NCBI GenBank assembly: GCA_025667525.1
Contig: CM046874.1
Coordinates: 424,040,400-424,104,399 of the forward strand
Length of the DNA stretch: 64,000 nucleotides
Source: Glebionis coronaria
Taxonomy: Eukaryota; Streptophyta; Magnoliopsida; Asterales; Asteraceae
Direction: 5' to 3'
Part shown: piece after piece, positions 24,960-37,350 of the stretch
Numbering within the stretch: the first letter of the stretch is position 1
How the letters are laid out: every line of letters begins with the position of its first letter
The notes under the pieces: model-generated
What the model saw: the letters and a program-made list of their open reading frames with translations, nothing else
Told to the model about the DNA's origin: nothing
Database searches by the model: none
Translations under genes and position numbers: made by a program

Positions 24960-25655
24960 CTTATAGATAAATGACAGTCTATAACCCGCTCTTCAAAGGC
25001 AGGAAAGTTTTTCGATGATAAACTTATCCTTACAACGAGAAATTAAGTTTTCTCGGGCATGAGCTAATATTAAAAACATTCGAAGTTTTTAAGCTCATGC
25101 ACAATGGTTTATCATTAAATATCAGATGGTAACCCGTGCTTCAAAGAAAGGAAAGTTTATCGCCGATGATAAACTTATCCTAACAACGAGAAATTAAGTT
25201 TTCTCGGGCATGAGCTAATATTAAAAACATTCGTAGTTTTTAAGCTCATGCACTATGACTTACAGTTAAATATCAGACTGTAACTCGAACTTCAAATAAA
25301 GGAAAGTTTATCTTTTATGATAACTTATCCTCATAACGAGAAATTAACCTTTCTCGGTCATGAGCTAGTATTAAAACATTCGAAGTTTTAAGCTCATAAA
25401 GGAAAGTGTATCTTTTAAATAAGAGAACTTTTCCTCATAACGAGAAATTAACCTTTCTCGGTCATGAGCTTTCCGTTAAAACAGTCAAAGTTTTCAAGCT
25501 CATGAAAACGACTTCTAAGTAAATGTCAGCTTAGGACTCGTCCTTCAGATAAAAGGAAAGTTTATCGCCGATGGTAACTTATCCTTACAACGAGAAGTTT
25601 ACAACTTCTCGGACTTGAGCTTTCCCAAGATATTCCAAATCTTAAGCTCAAGTAA
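24960..25655 (+). repeat. Tandem array of about five hairpin-bearing units
   Basis: Units start near 24981, 25130, 25281, 25395 (partial) and 25525 and are about 120-150 bases long. Each complete unit has up to three inverted repeats: ggaaagtttatc paired with gataaactt..tcc; a CGAGAA..TTCTCG stem (25036-25055 in unit 1); and a long CATGAGCT..AGCTCATG stem (25058-25099). Unit 5 changes both arms together: CGAGAAGTT/AACTTCTCG (25591-25611) and CTTGAGCTT/AAGCTCAAG (25614-25652). These compensatory changes suggest that RNA or single-stranded DNA structure has been kept. Confidence 0.8.
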
Positions 25656-26065
25656 TTGGTTTTCAAAACTTTGAACACAATTTTTCAAGAATTTCTCAAA
25701 AGGTTTTTCTAAATCTTTCAAAATTATGTGTTAAAAAACGTTTTGATAAAACGAGCATGTCTTCTGGAATCGATAATATTTACGAACCTAGAAATGTCAT
25801 TCAATAATGACACGGGGTTGTAAATAAAGTTCGAGCAGAAGTTTAAAAGATTTAAAACATGCTCCATATGGTTTGCTATTATTTCCGATAGTAACCCGCT
25901 TTTCACATTGAAGTCAAGCATTTCACCGGAAAGCTTTGACTCCAAAATCCGAAGTTATCAACTCCACAATCCGAAGTTCGTTGCAATTGATATCTACATA
26001 CTCGACGATGCGACTACTCAAACAGCGACTACAGCTCTTTCAATAGAACACGGGTCAACAATTGA
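25656..26065 (+). other. Element S tail: further single hairpins
   Basis: It contains TGTCATTCAATAATGACA at about 25796-25813 and an AAGTCAAG...CTTTGACT stem near 25911-25941. It is clearly similar to 59399-59830 in element H, so it belongs to a shared copia 3' region. No coding capacity is seen. Confidence 0.6.
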
Positions 26066-28329
26066 GGGGGAGCAATTGTCCAGCACTCAGAATCCTTGAT
26101 GCCGAAAGTGCCAAGTTCACATATTGGTGTCAAGACAACGATATCTATCACACACATGGAGTCAAGAGATAACTTCAGACATGATGAGGTGACCAACATT
26201 CGTGAACAAGAACCATGTGCTTCTTTCATATGATGTTCTCCATCATTCAGGTCCAACCTCATAAATCGCTAATCTTGTGAATTCATTATCATATATGATC
26301 TTTGCACGTGATAAATACCTTACACTTGTGTTTAAAAGGTATTTAATTTACGTTTCAGCACACCCTCATTAATTTGAGGGGGAGCTTGTGTAGTTCATGA
26401 AGATAATTGGATTTGCATTTTTCTTCCCAAATTCTCTTAAAATACTATTAAATCAATTGATATTAAAAACATCGATTGGGTTAATACTTTTAATATGGGG
26501 GAGAAAATGTGATTTAATATTGAAATCAATAATGGTTTGACTTAATGTGCTGGCTCATCCCGACATGTGCGAAATGTTTTCAAATATCGTGGCATATGTT
26601 AAGGGGGAGCAAAATGGATTTAGATATAAAAATGGATTTCATGGTGATTTATACTTACCCGCAACCCACTTATTTCATGACGATGAAGATTGTGGTGACA
26701 TAAGGATGGTAGGATAGGTTAAAGTCCAATGATTCCTCAAGAACCGGAGGAATCTTCCCAAGGACATTCCATAGCTAGAAATAGTAGTCCTTAGGAAAGA
26801 TGGAGAAAGATTGTGAACGCAGCTGAATGCCGACCAAGTACTTAAGTTAGCACTGGAACAATCACAACAAGGTGCTAGTTATGACGTATTGGTAAGCATT
26901 GAAGGGGTTGAGGAATGAAAAAGAATTGTAAAGATAAAGGGTGTAAAGAAAGTAGCCCTCCTTACAACTTAGGCAGAAACCGGGTCAATTCATATGCTAT
27001 TGAGATCATTTATGATTCTCGATATTGAAGATAGACATCATGGACCCAGTGATGCAAGGCACAACCCATCCCAACTAACTCAGATATCTCTCAAAAGATA
27101 TTTGTTTTAATCACACGGAGACAACACATTATGTATTGATTTATTCACTCCGAATAAATTGGTATTGAAAAGGTGGCACTCCTCTCCAGCCTCCGATCAC
27201 TAAAATCTAAAATGCACGATCGAGTCTAGAGCCATTTGAGATCTTCAAATATCTCATTAGGACACACTTTCATAATTCCTTGCTTCTTCACACACTGTGA
27301 AAAGTAAGAAAGTTCTTAAGAGTCCTACGCAAAATCTTCATGATCTTGCCTGAACATCCGAGTTATACGAAAGTATTTACAATGAAGATGGAAATCCTTC
27401 TTGAGCGAAAATCAAAAAACTCATGGTAGGTAACTTGTGCGATTCTTTATGAATCAAACTTGTGATAACTGGAAAGCAACAGTGGTTTAAACTCTTAAAT
27501 GAATTTAAACACGTTCCAGGCCTCTACGCAATATCTTAGTGATCTTGCCAGAACATTCAAAGTAATACTATTAAGTATTTACAGTGACGAATGGAAATCC
27601 TTCTAGTGTTAACATCAAACAACACTTGGTAGGTAACTTGCAAGATTCTATACGAATCAAGCTCGTGACAACTGGAAAGCAACGATGGTGCGGTTCTTAA
27701 TTGAACTTCACTTGTTCCAGGAACATGAATTGACGGCTTCAAATCATGCGGATATTATTATCCAAATGATTCACTCTTTATGTTCGTAGTCAGCTTTGGA
27801 CGGTCGAATAAAGAGAACGGGTTTACCCGCGAAATCTTGTCAAGGAGGTTCTTAATTGAAACTACCTATCACAAGTACGATATTTAATATCGTCCAACAG
27901 TCTTCACCGACCGGAGGTAAAATGCTACCGAATTAGAATGAAATGTTCAAGGCCATTTCATCCGTGTATATGTTTTGTTGCTAACTGTCTTATGCAGCGT
28001 AACAAGAAGGTGGCATTGCGGTGTACAATCCAGAAGAAGTCGTCACCACATGATTATACTACATACACTAAGTACTTCAACGAATTCAAGAAAGTCTGAA
28101 GGTCAAGTCTTCCGCTGTATCAAACTCTGACGCTTTCAAGAATTTAAAGGTATAAATATGTGGAACATGAAGTCACGAAGAGGCGAATTTCACAAGTGAT
28201 GAATGCACAAGGTCAAGGAAAGGAAACATGCTCAAGACTAAAGTCAAAGATCACATCAAGCATATTCACAAGAACAAGATCGAAGACTCAAGCATAGTAT
28301 GCTAGTTTTAAGATTTTGTAAAATGGTGT
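26066..28329 (+). other. Element S long noncoding 3' tail with repeated polypurine tracts
   Basis: This is about 2.3 kb without a plausible gene, matched in element H at 59810-60370 plus 63303-64000. Polypurine tracts recur: gagggggagc near 26064-26074 and 26377-26387, atgggggaga near 26496, aagggggagc near 26600-26610. Sireviruses are known for multiplied polypurine tracts in this position. The stretch around 26700 (aaggatggtaggatagg) is the empty counterpart of the site where element F inserted in H. Confidence 0.6.
27316..27720 (+). repeat. Diverged tandem duplication in element S tail
   Basis: Two units of about 200 bases lie side by side. Both carry a 'tacgcaa.atctt.atgatcttgcc' type start, 'tggtaggtaacttg' and 'aactggaaagcaac'. 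They differ at roughly a fifth of positions. The first unit recurs near 63895-64000. Confidence 0.65.
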
Positions 28330-28464
28330 GACCTCCCTTAGGGGGAGATTGTTGGAAGTACGTTTTTCCAAGGAAAGTCTCGGTCACATCATTATTAGCA
28401 TAGATCACGAGCTATAGACTATTTAGGACATTGTAACTTGGAGTGACCTCCCTTAGGGGGAGAT
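28330..28464 (+). repeat. Duplicated polypurine tract plus LTR head of element S
   Basis: gtgacctcccttaggggg followed by agattgttggaa occurs at about 28329-28356 and again at 28443-28471. In each case the next bases (tacgttttt... then cggtcac...) look like the start of the same LTR. The second copy leads into the longer LTR. Confidence 0.65.
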
Positions 28465-28785
28465 TGTTGGAAATACGTTTTTACGTATTTAGAAAGGATC
28501 GGTCACTCCAAAGATATATTCTAGTATTGGGCTCGTGATCCATTTGTAAACAGTATAGCCCATATAGCCCACATGTAGGGTGGGCTATATATACCCCCTC
28601 CTAGCATGTTAGGAGGGATGGTTCTTTCATTTTCACATTTTTCATTTTATCAATTTACTTTCTCTCTCTATTTTTTCTTTTCTCTCCTTTCTCTCTCTAC
28701 ACCCTCATCTTCTTCCTCCTCCTTCTCCATTCCATTTCAATAGATCAACCTTAGAATGCACAATCCTAAGATAACGTAGACCTTC
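28465..28785 (+). repeat. Element S 3' LTR, truncated
   Basis: It begins TGTTGGAAATACG directly after an aggggga-type polypurine tract. It contains a TATA-like ctatatatacc near 28588-28598 beside the palindrome CCTCCTAGCATGTTAGGAGG, then CT-rich sequence. The same palindrome and TATA arrangement occur in reverse at about 57540-57600. It stops abruptly at about 28785, where element C sequence begins without any LTR end, so a deletion removed the rest. Confidence 0.6.
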
Positions 28786-29600
28786 AAGCTGTGAATAACA
28801 ACCATTAACAATAGAACATATGGACAATGTGCTACAATTATGTATTAACAACTAGCATTCAAGATTAACCAATCATCACAAATCCAAGGCTCCAAGCCTT
28901 ATCAATAACCACAATTCCAAGGCTCCAAGCCATACCAATAACCATGGTCCCATAGGCGCCCATACACCTATGAACCAATCCCAAGGCTCCGCCTTGTCAA
29001 CATCCCCTTGGTACCAAGTCAAACCACAATAAATGAGATGGTACGTGTCCCCCGATCCAAATCATAAACACAATCAAGAATCACATAGCAAGTTAATCAC
29101 ATAAAGCACACACAAGTCCATCACAAACCATAAAAACATTCACAGCATTAGCTACAAAACCATACAGTGTCTCTTCCATCCCATATGGAATTCAAATCAT
29201 AAAAATACATGAGACTATGAAACTCACCTGAACAAGCTTCTCCAAGTACCCGCACTCTAGCAAAAATCTAAACACACAAACGTATACAATCAAGACATGA
29301 ACCACATACCAAAATGGCTCATCAATCTATGATGGATATCTAACCTTGTCCTACAACTTAACCCCATTTATATGCTATATTCATCTCATGACACCCCTCT
29401 ATAAAGCCCTTAACTTAGTTTAGTTCATAACTCGCCCCGTTAACATTTAACCCAAAACAGTCCCGTTTTTCATACCTTAAACTATGGGTCGAACACCCCC
29501 TTAACCAAATTAACTTCCTCTATAAAAGAAACCCTATGCCCTTACATGTGTTAGCTGACTCTTCCCTTTGGCTGCAACCTTTAAGACACTGTTAAGGCCT

Positions 29601-29686
<86 letters not shown>

Positions 29687-31053
29687 TTTTACCTATCCAG
29701 AGTTCACTGATTTTGAACATATGAAAAGTTTTTTATGATCAGAGGGTCTTACCCTAACCCATTTCTTTAGACCTCCTCCAGATCGTTTATTTAATATATA
29801 ATCTAAGTCTCATGTTCGTTTGAAGGTTCCAATATAACCCTAAATACCCCAAACAATTCAAAACATAAAAAGAAAACAGGCTGATCTAAAAACTGTTTTG
29901 ACACCCGACTGATGTAACCTGTTTTTGACCCACTTCCCGACCTTCAATTTAGTTTTCGTTTCTTACATTTGAAAGCCAACTCAATTACCTTTCCAGGGAC
30001 ATAATATTCAAAAATTAAAAGTTTATAAAACTCTAGATATGATTAAAACAATGATCCAAAAATTCTGCCCCGTTTTTAAAAACAAATTTAACATAATTAA
30101 CCAAATTGATTACCCTCATCATGTTTAATCATTAACCCTAATTATTCTAATCATGTATATATCATTGTGATAACATTAAATTACAGATTGTCTAATAAAC
30201 ACTAACCTAGATCCATCATATAATGATTAAGAAAGAATTAAAAACAATTTAATTAAAAAGAGATTGAAGATTTTTACCTTAGAATTAATTGAAGACAAGA
30301 AAAATATGAAAACCCTAAATAGACTCCATGAATTTCGACTTAAGCTTGATCTCCAGGGATTTTATGAATGTTTTTGGTTAATAAAAAGTTTTTATATAAT
30401 TTCCTAACAAGTCCTTGGCCGATTACAAAAGCCCGGTTCCTCTTTTTCCTTTTTTCCCTTTTCTTTTTCTTTTTTGCAACCCAAAACCGACTATTATATG
30501 TATTTTTATATTTTTTCTTCTTTTTATTACTTATTAATATATTATTAATAATACCTTAATTTACCTTAATTTATTTTAGCTCCTAAAGCCTCGGAAACCT
30601 CAAAACCGTAAAACTAGTCAGTTTTTACGCGTATACCGTAAAAACATAAAAATATACATTTTTTTAAAAACTCTTAGAATATGAAATAAACTATATAAAT
30701 AAGTCCTAAATGACTTAAAACCATCCCGTAAATTATTCTCGTGACTAAATACCTCATTCGAGACACCTAAATGCAAACCATGAATCATAAAAATACGATT
30801 TTCTAATAATACATATACGTATACGTAAAGCCACGAAATAACATCATCTCATTTCATAGTCACTACCTTGTGAGCTCATGAATATGAAATAAACGTTCCT
30901 TGATTTACTTATGAGTACCATATACCCATAAACAATATCCAAACCTCACTCCAAACACACAAAATAAACACATAAGCACATAAAAGCACATATTTGCACA
31001 AAACACCTTAAACTATAGTCTAAGTGACGAACCCCAAAACCATGGTTGTCACA
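28786..31053 (-). repeat. Element C downstream LTR, truncated
   Basis: It aligns with 36226-38511 plus 49485-49687. It ends at 31053 with ggttgtcaca, the reverse of TGTGACAACC. The 28786 boundary starts inside the LTR (counterpart near 36226). Confidence 0.87.
29603..29684. repeat. (AT)n microsatellite, about 82 bp
   Basis: A pure AT dinucleotide run inside the element C LTR. The counterpart in the other LTR is about 309 bp long. Confidence 0.95.
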
Positions 31054-31070
31054 TCACTCCCTCCTAATAG
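31054..31070 (-). promoter_or_regulatory. Element C polypurine tract
   Basis: On the minus strand TAGGAGGGAGTGA abuts the LTR start TGTGACA. Confidence 0.6.
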
Positions 31071-31599
31071 AAATCTCGTCCCGAGATTTACTCCTTAGGA
31101 TCAAACACACAAACAACAAATCACATGAGGGTACTTGTTCTAAATGAACTCCTCTCATTTCCATGTGTACTTTAGTTCAAGTCTCAAATTACCAAATATA
31201 TTAACCAACATTATTTAAACTCATTCCCAAACTATTGATCTCACAGCCCATAAATCTCATAAATGACTATTTTTAACACAAATCCTTAATAACCGCACAT
31301 GCAAATATGCATTCTCAAACCACATTTCCCAAATCTCAATACATGAAATATATCATGTACACCACTCAATTCCCCAGGTAATTCTATACCCATAAACTAC
31401 TGGTCCAATCTTTCAAAAGATCATAAATGGACCTACAAAACTCGACATCAATTTTTAATTTTTTCTTAAACATGGCGCCCGTTACTATAGGTGAAACTTC
31501 CTATATAACTTTGTCACTAAACTGTAGTGGTTAACTCATTTTTAACATATTATCTCTTGTTTCTCTCATCCTTTCCACAAACACCATTATTATATTAGC

Positions 31600-31900
31600 A
31601 ACCTCTTTCATCAATTCTAGTCCACAATAGGGGAAACTCACCCTATCCTTCCATATAGTGCCTCAAATGGAATTCATCGACTTCTAGTATGATAACTATC
31701 ATTATATGAAAACTCGGACATTGCTAACGAGTTTCCCACCTCCCTCTAAATCAGTCACCCAAGCTCTCAACACGACTCCTATACTTGTAGAAATTTCTCA
31801 CTTCGTCCATCCATTTCTAGTTAGCCGGATATACTCATGCCCAATCATGTTCATCAATTCATTTAGTCTGTACCCCAAACCACTTAAAATTTCCAATTTA
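31600..31900 (-). pseudogene. Element C integrase remnant
   Basis: On the minus strand a segment reading [10 protein letters not shown] near 31635-31665 matches the [11 protein letters not shown] block after the integrase core in element B. Just upstream, in changing frames, are residues matching EFSYNNSYH and MLRAC...DFGGSW (about 31700-31800). Stops interrupt it repeatedly. Catalytic residues could not be placed. Confidence 0.7.
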
Positions 31901-32779
31901 CTTACAAAAGTGACCTATGACGGTCTTTCACATATTTATTAGTTTGTTTTATCAACTGTCATCCAAACCTATGTTACAACTACTTCCATCAAATTTGGAT
32001 AGCTCATTAGTAGCACTCATACACTTCTTTTCTCACTTTCCTCAATGAAAGATTTTTATTTATTTATTTATTTATTTATTTATTTTATTATTTTTTATAC
32101 CCAACACTTCCTTTATACCTACACAATGTCTTACCTTCAAGGTCATAGTGCTCTTCATCTTGTCTCAGTTAGACCAAACCCTTCGTCTCTCATGACACGT
32201 CACATCTGAAACTCCTCATACATTCGGTTATCGATACTAAGCCTTCCAATCCAACAGTATCGGTCAGTGCCATTCCATTTTCCACACTACAACAATATTA
32301 GCATGCTTTGTACTTTAGTCTACTCATTAGGCTATACAAAAGTTTTACCTTCGGTTCTTATCTCGACCTATTTCATTCATGATTCGCATCTATCGACACT
32401 TCCTTCTTCTTCCGTAGCTAATGGTACACATCACGAGGTTATGCTTCCCGTCTTTCAAGTCATCTATACGTCAAAATTTTCCACATAGCTTCACTTGTTT
32501 TCCTCACGACCAGTTCTCCTACTCCCTCCTAATAGGGAAAAACTAGAGTTTCATGCAATTACATGCGGATCACACTCTCATCTTATACCCATATTAGTTT
32601 CCATATGTCTAAACTAAGCCATATTCTAAAATCTTACTCAAGTCTCATACTTCTATTATGACCTTGCACCTAGCATGAGGTACTTTCAATCATCATCTTT
32701 TAAGAATACTTTGTTCTCTCCTTCCATGGTTCTCCCTAATTCCTTCACTATCATGTCTAACCAAAATTTCTCACTCAAT
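31901..32779 (-). pseudogene. Element C RNase H and integrase N-terminal region, unrecognisable
   Basis: Position between RT and integrase remnants implies RNase H and the zinc-binding domain. No motif is clear. A (TTTA)n run lies at about 32054-32087. The minus-strand frames are closed by many stops. Confidence 0.35.
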
Positions 32780-33100
32780 TCATCAACTCTATGGACATCG
32801 TTATGTCATTAGATAATGCATAACTATCTCTTCCAAAGATCCTTCATAAACACCTTCACTAAAATGACCCTAAAGTCACTTCTCCACGAACTTATTCCGC
32901 TCAGCTTCAATACTCATCCCTCGATATTGATTGCCACGAAATTCTATCTTTATGTAGTCACTCGACTCCCCTTGTTACTTCCACGAGCTCTTAATCTCCC
33001 ATGTTATGTAGTCACTCCATCACGATCCATTGGTTCAGCTCTTTGTAGCTCAACTCCGGTACTCAATCTGTCCTTCTTCGTCACGAACCATACGGAGATT
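32780..33100 (-). pseudogene. Element C reverse transcriptase remnant
   Basis: On the minus strand SYKELNQ matches DYRELNK of gypsy RT. KIEF.GNQYRGM matches [13 protein letters not shown], followed by GHF and SIELMN matching GHFEF and FMDLMN. Stops and substitutions are dense, and the FIDD catalytic box cannot be recognised beyond about 32780. The enzyme is certainly inactive. Confidence 0.7.
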
Positions 33101-35545
33101 CCCATCATAGTGCGTGTCACCTTTCCAGTCCTTGCAACTTCTGTGACTCCTTCGAAATCTCTTGCATCCTTCTAGCAGCCGACACGTAGTCCTTTCGGCT
33201 CCTTGCTTCATGATGTAGCTCTTCACGCACTTCTTCTCGTCTCCATGATGTTACCTAGGAATCACACTACGCAGTAGCTTCTAACTTAAACTCATCAACC
33301 ACAATATTTCTAAAGGTACTTCAACCCCTTAATGGCTCACTCTTCTTTACTTGTTGTACATCACCATTAATCAACCTCCTACCAATCATTTTTTCACATC
33401 CATTTTTTCCTTCACGTGTCTACTACTACCTTGCCTCCATAACTATACCAATTCCCTTGCGTGTTAATTTCCCCATCTTTCCATTAGTAGAAACTTTCTA
33501 CTCTACCCTCACATCCGCTAGTACTTTCATCAATCTCCTAATCGTACTTCAACCAACTTCTCATAGCATGACATCTCGTTCCTACGACCAGTCAACTAAC
33601 TTTACTTACTCCTTTATTCCAGTAACCAATCTAAGTTTCAAAACTCCACAAATCTTAATCATTCCTTCAACACAACCTTTAAACCAAAATACATCTGTCC
33701 ATTATAATATCTAACCATAAGTAATACTACCCAACTCTATCCTCTCATCCTAACGTTCCAACAACTGCATAACTAAATCAACCATGACGTGTACCAAAAG
33801 AATTCCAAACAATCGTGTCCCAAAATAAAATATAGGGTAAAACGAACCCTAGCCAAAACAACTGAAAACAAAACAATGTAATCCGAAAGATGAATGGAGT
33901 GTGCCAACAACAAAGATAGACTCATGACGATTTGTATTACCAAATTTCAATATCTTAGAAAATTTTAAATTTTCATCTCAATTAGTTACTTCACATTATG
34001 ACCATATTTTAACACCAATAAATGAAATGATAGTCATATTTTACCATCTCCGTTACTATCAAAGGGCACAACTCAGTTAGTGTACTAAAACTCACTTTAT
34101 CTATCATCTCATTTAACAATAAACTCATCTTTTATCTTCATTATTTTATCAAAGGTATTCACTAGTTAGTATAGTATAATGTTATTCTAACCATTATCTT
34201 GTTTACTCACATTAAACTCATTTCACTTGTTATTATGAAACCAATATGTGCTTATAAAATATGGTGTTTTTATTCATTTTATTCTATATTATAATTATTT
34301 TATATAATCCATTTAGGCTTGTTATAACTAACTATCATACGTTTATAAAGTATGGTGTTATTATTATCATTATTATAATAAAATCTTTCTTTTTACTCTT
34401 TCCGTCTATTTAAATACTTCTAAAATTGTAAGTCTACTTTTAAGAAAATTATCGTAAAATTTCTTTACCCTTTAGATGTACTATCACATGTTACCTAGAA
34501 AACTAATCCAATCATTGTCATGATTTTTTTTACTTATTACCAATAAACTTAAAGAAAAGATATGTAGGTCAGGAAATCATACCGTACACTTATAAAGTAT
34601 TTTCAAAAGCATTTTCCTTTAATTAGCTAGACTCCTTTGCAAGAAAATTTGGTATTCTCATCAATTAAAATACATACCCGAATGTAGACACATTTCAAAA
34701 GATTCAAAACTTCGTTGGAACTCCATCAAACTCCAACACTAATAAACTGTTTAAACACGAGAGAACACTAGGCACGTTCAAGTTATAATAACTATTGAAC
34801 GACCGTATATCATAACATAACATCTACTAGTATATACCTCCGCATATATATACCTATTAAATCTCCCAAAACATACTCGTTATCATACATGTCAAGTCAA
34901 TAGATCGCGTCATACACTCGTTTTTCCATACGAGTAATCACCATTTCACCATCTCACCATGCCACAACAAGGCATAAAACCCATCACCAAAACCAACCCA
35001 TATCGAGTGACCCCATAATCACACAACATGACTATTACTCAAAACATAAAACACAAAAAAATAGCATATCATAGGCAACCATTACATAAACCCCTATTGT
35101 TTACAAATACCCAAAATACAGATCTCATCATATACAAGCATGTACTAACCCCTTTTTAATGCAACCATACTTGGAAGTCCATCGGTGTTGTGGCACATAT
35201 ATAATTACGTAGGCCTCCATAATTATATATGTCCCCTTTCACCCATGTCCTCCCTCCTATGACGACATTTATAAGAAATTAGTACTACATGGAACACATA
35301 TATAGCACATAAAATACACTCTATATAAATACCGTATAGGTCAAATAAGAACATCTCATACGTCAACCCTAACTTCATTCATAACTCGAGGCTCAAACGC
35401 CAAAACAAATCAATAACAACAAATATCCAACATTAAAAAAATGATCATAACAATTCAGGCGAAAATTCGAATCTACTACTAGTCGCAGACTCAACATCGA
35501 TACTATCCTATTATTACCTAGCGCACCTCTTCTTCTACGCGACAT
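33101..35545 (-). pseudogene. Element C gag and protease region, mostly unrecognisable
   Basis: The likely gag start is at 35545 on the minus strand (MSRRRRGA, comparable to MPPRR in element B). The remainder is AT-rich, especially 33900-34700, with no zinc knuckle or protease motif that I can identify. Confidence 0.4.
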
Positions 35546-35791
35546 GGGTAACACTAAATAAGTTCCTACACTTCCGGTTCAAATGTGGCATCAATAGAAA
35601 AAAATGAATGTACTTACATATACTATATCTCAATAAGTAAGTATGAAAGTAAATAAATATCCAAAACAAAATTAACACTTATGCACTCCATATACTATAA
35701 TGCACACATACCCCTATGACACCTACATGCATGGACCCTTAAGCTATAAACTAGGATACTAGACTAGGTAACCTAATTCTCTATAACCATT

Positions 35792-35804
35792 GTCTCTGAT
35801 ACCA
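35792..35804 (-). promoter_or_regulatory. Element C primer-binding site
   Basis: On the minus strand this is TGGTATCAGAGAC, three bases from the LTR end, complementary to initiator-Met tRNA except near the 3' end. Confidence 0.82.
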
Positions 35805-37037
35805 TTCTGTCACACCCCATCATGGCGGAATATGAGGCGCGACGTATGGATATCATCACAACAATAGCGTGTCTATAGAGATGACTAAATGAAATGGAAA
35901 TATCATAAATGGTGACACAATGTCATGAAGATATCTCAAACAATGAAGGCGTCTAGGTAAGTAGGTAACAGGTCTACCTCTTACCAAAGACATACAATTA
36001 ACAAATAACAAACATATAGGTGTCTACAAAGTATCACTTATTCAAACATAAATCAAGACTAAGAGGAAAGGGATTTCTCCTAATGCAATCCTAGCAGCCT
36101 CTAGACTCTAGCCACTCCTATTCTCACGCTTAACCACATTCTCACTTGAAAGAGACACTAAATATGTCAACATAAAGTTGGTGAGAGTCATAGATTTAGA
36201 CTCCAACTCCAAATCAATTATAAGCTGTGAATAACAACCATTAACAAAATAACATATGGACAATGTGCTACAATTGTGTATTAACAACTAGCATTCAAGA
36301 TCAACCAATCACCACAAATCCAAGGCTCCAAGCCTTACCAATAACCACAATTCTAAGGCTTCAAGCCATACCAATAACCATGGTCCCATAGGCGCCCATA
36401 CACCTATGAACCAATCCCAAGGCCCCGCCTTGTCAACATCCCCTTGGTACCAAGTCAAACCACAATAACTGAGACGGTACGTGTCCCCCTATCCAAATCA
36501 TAAACACAATCAAGAATCACATAGCAGTTAATCACATAAGTACACACACAAGTCCATCACAAACCATAAAAACATTCACAACATTAGCTACAAAACCATA
36601 CAGTGTCTCTTCCATCCCATCTGGAATTCAAATCATAAAAATACATGGGACTATGAAACTCACCTGAACAAGCTTCTCCAAGTACCCGCACTCTAGCAAA
36701 AGTCTAAACACACAAACATATACAACCAAGACATGAACCACATACCAAAATGGCTCATCAATCTATGATGGATATCTAACCTTGTCCTACAACTTAACCC
36801 CATTTATATGCCATATTCATCTCATGACACCCCTTTATAAAGCCCTTAACTTAGTTTAGTTCATAACTCGCCCCGTTAACATTTAACCCAAAACAATCCC
36901 GTTTTTCATATCTTAAACTATGGGTCGAACACCCCCTTAACCAAATCAACTTCCTATGTAAAAGAAACCCTATGCCCTTACATGTGTTAGCTAACTCTCC
37001 CCTTTGTCCGCAACCTTTAAGATACTTTTAAGACCTC

Positions 37038-37350
<313 letters not shown>

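Noticed and set aside
24960..25655. CRISPR-like array
   Set aside because: Units diverge along their whole length, have no unique spacers, and the host is a plant.
32267..33175. Plus-strand frames of 73 and 119 codons in element C
   Set aside because: The minus strand carries the decayed RT, so the plus-strand frames are antisense by chance.
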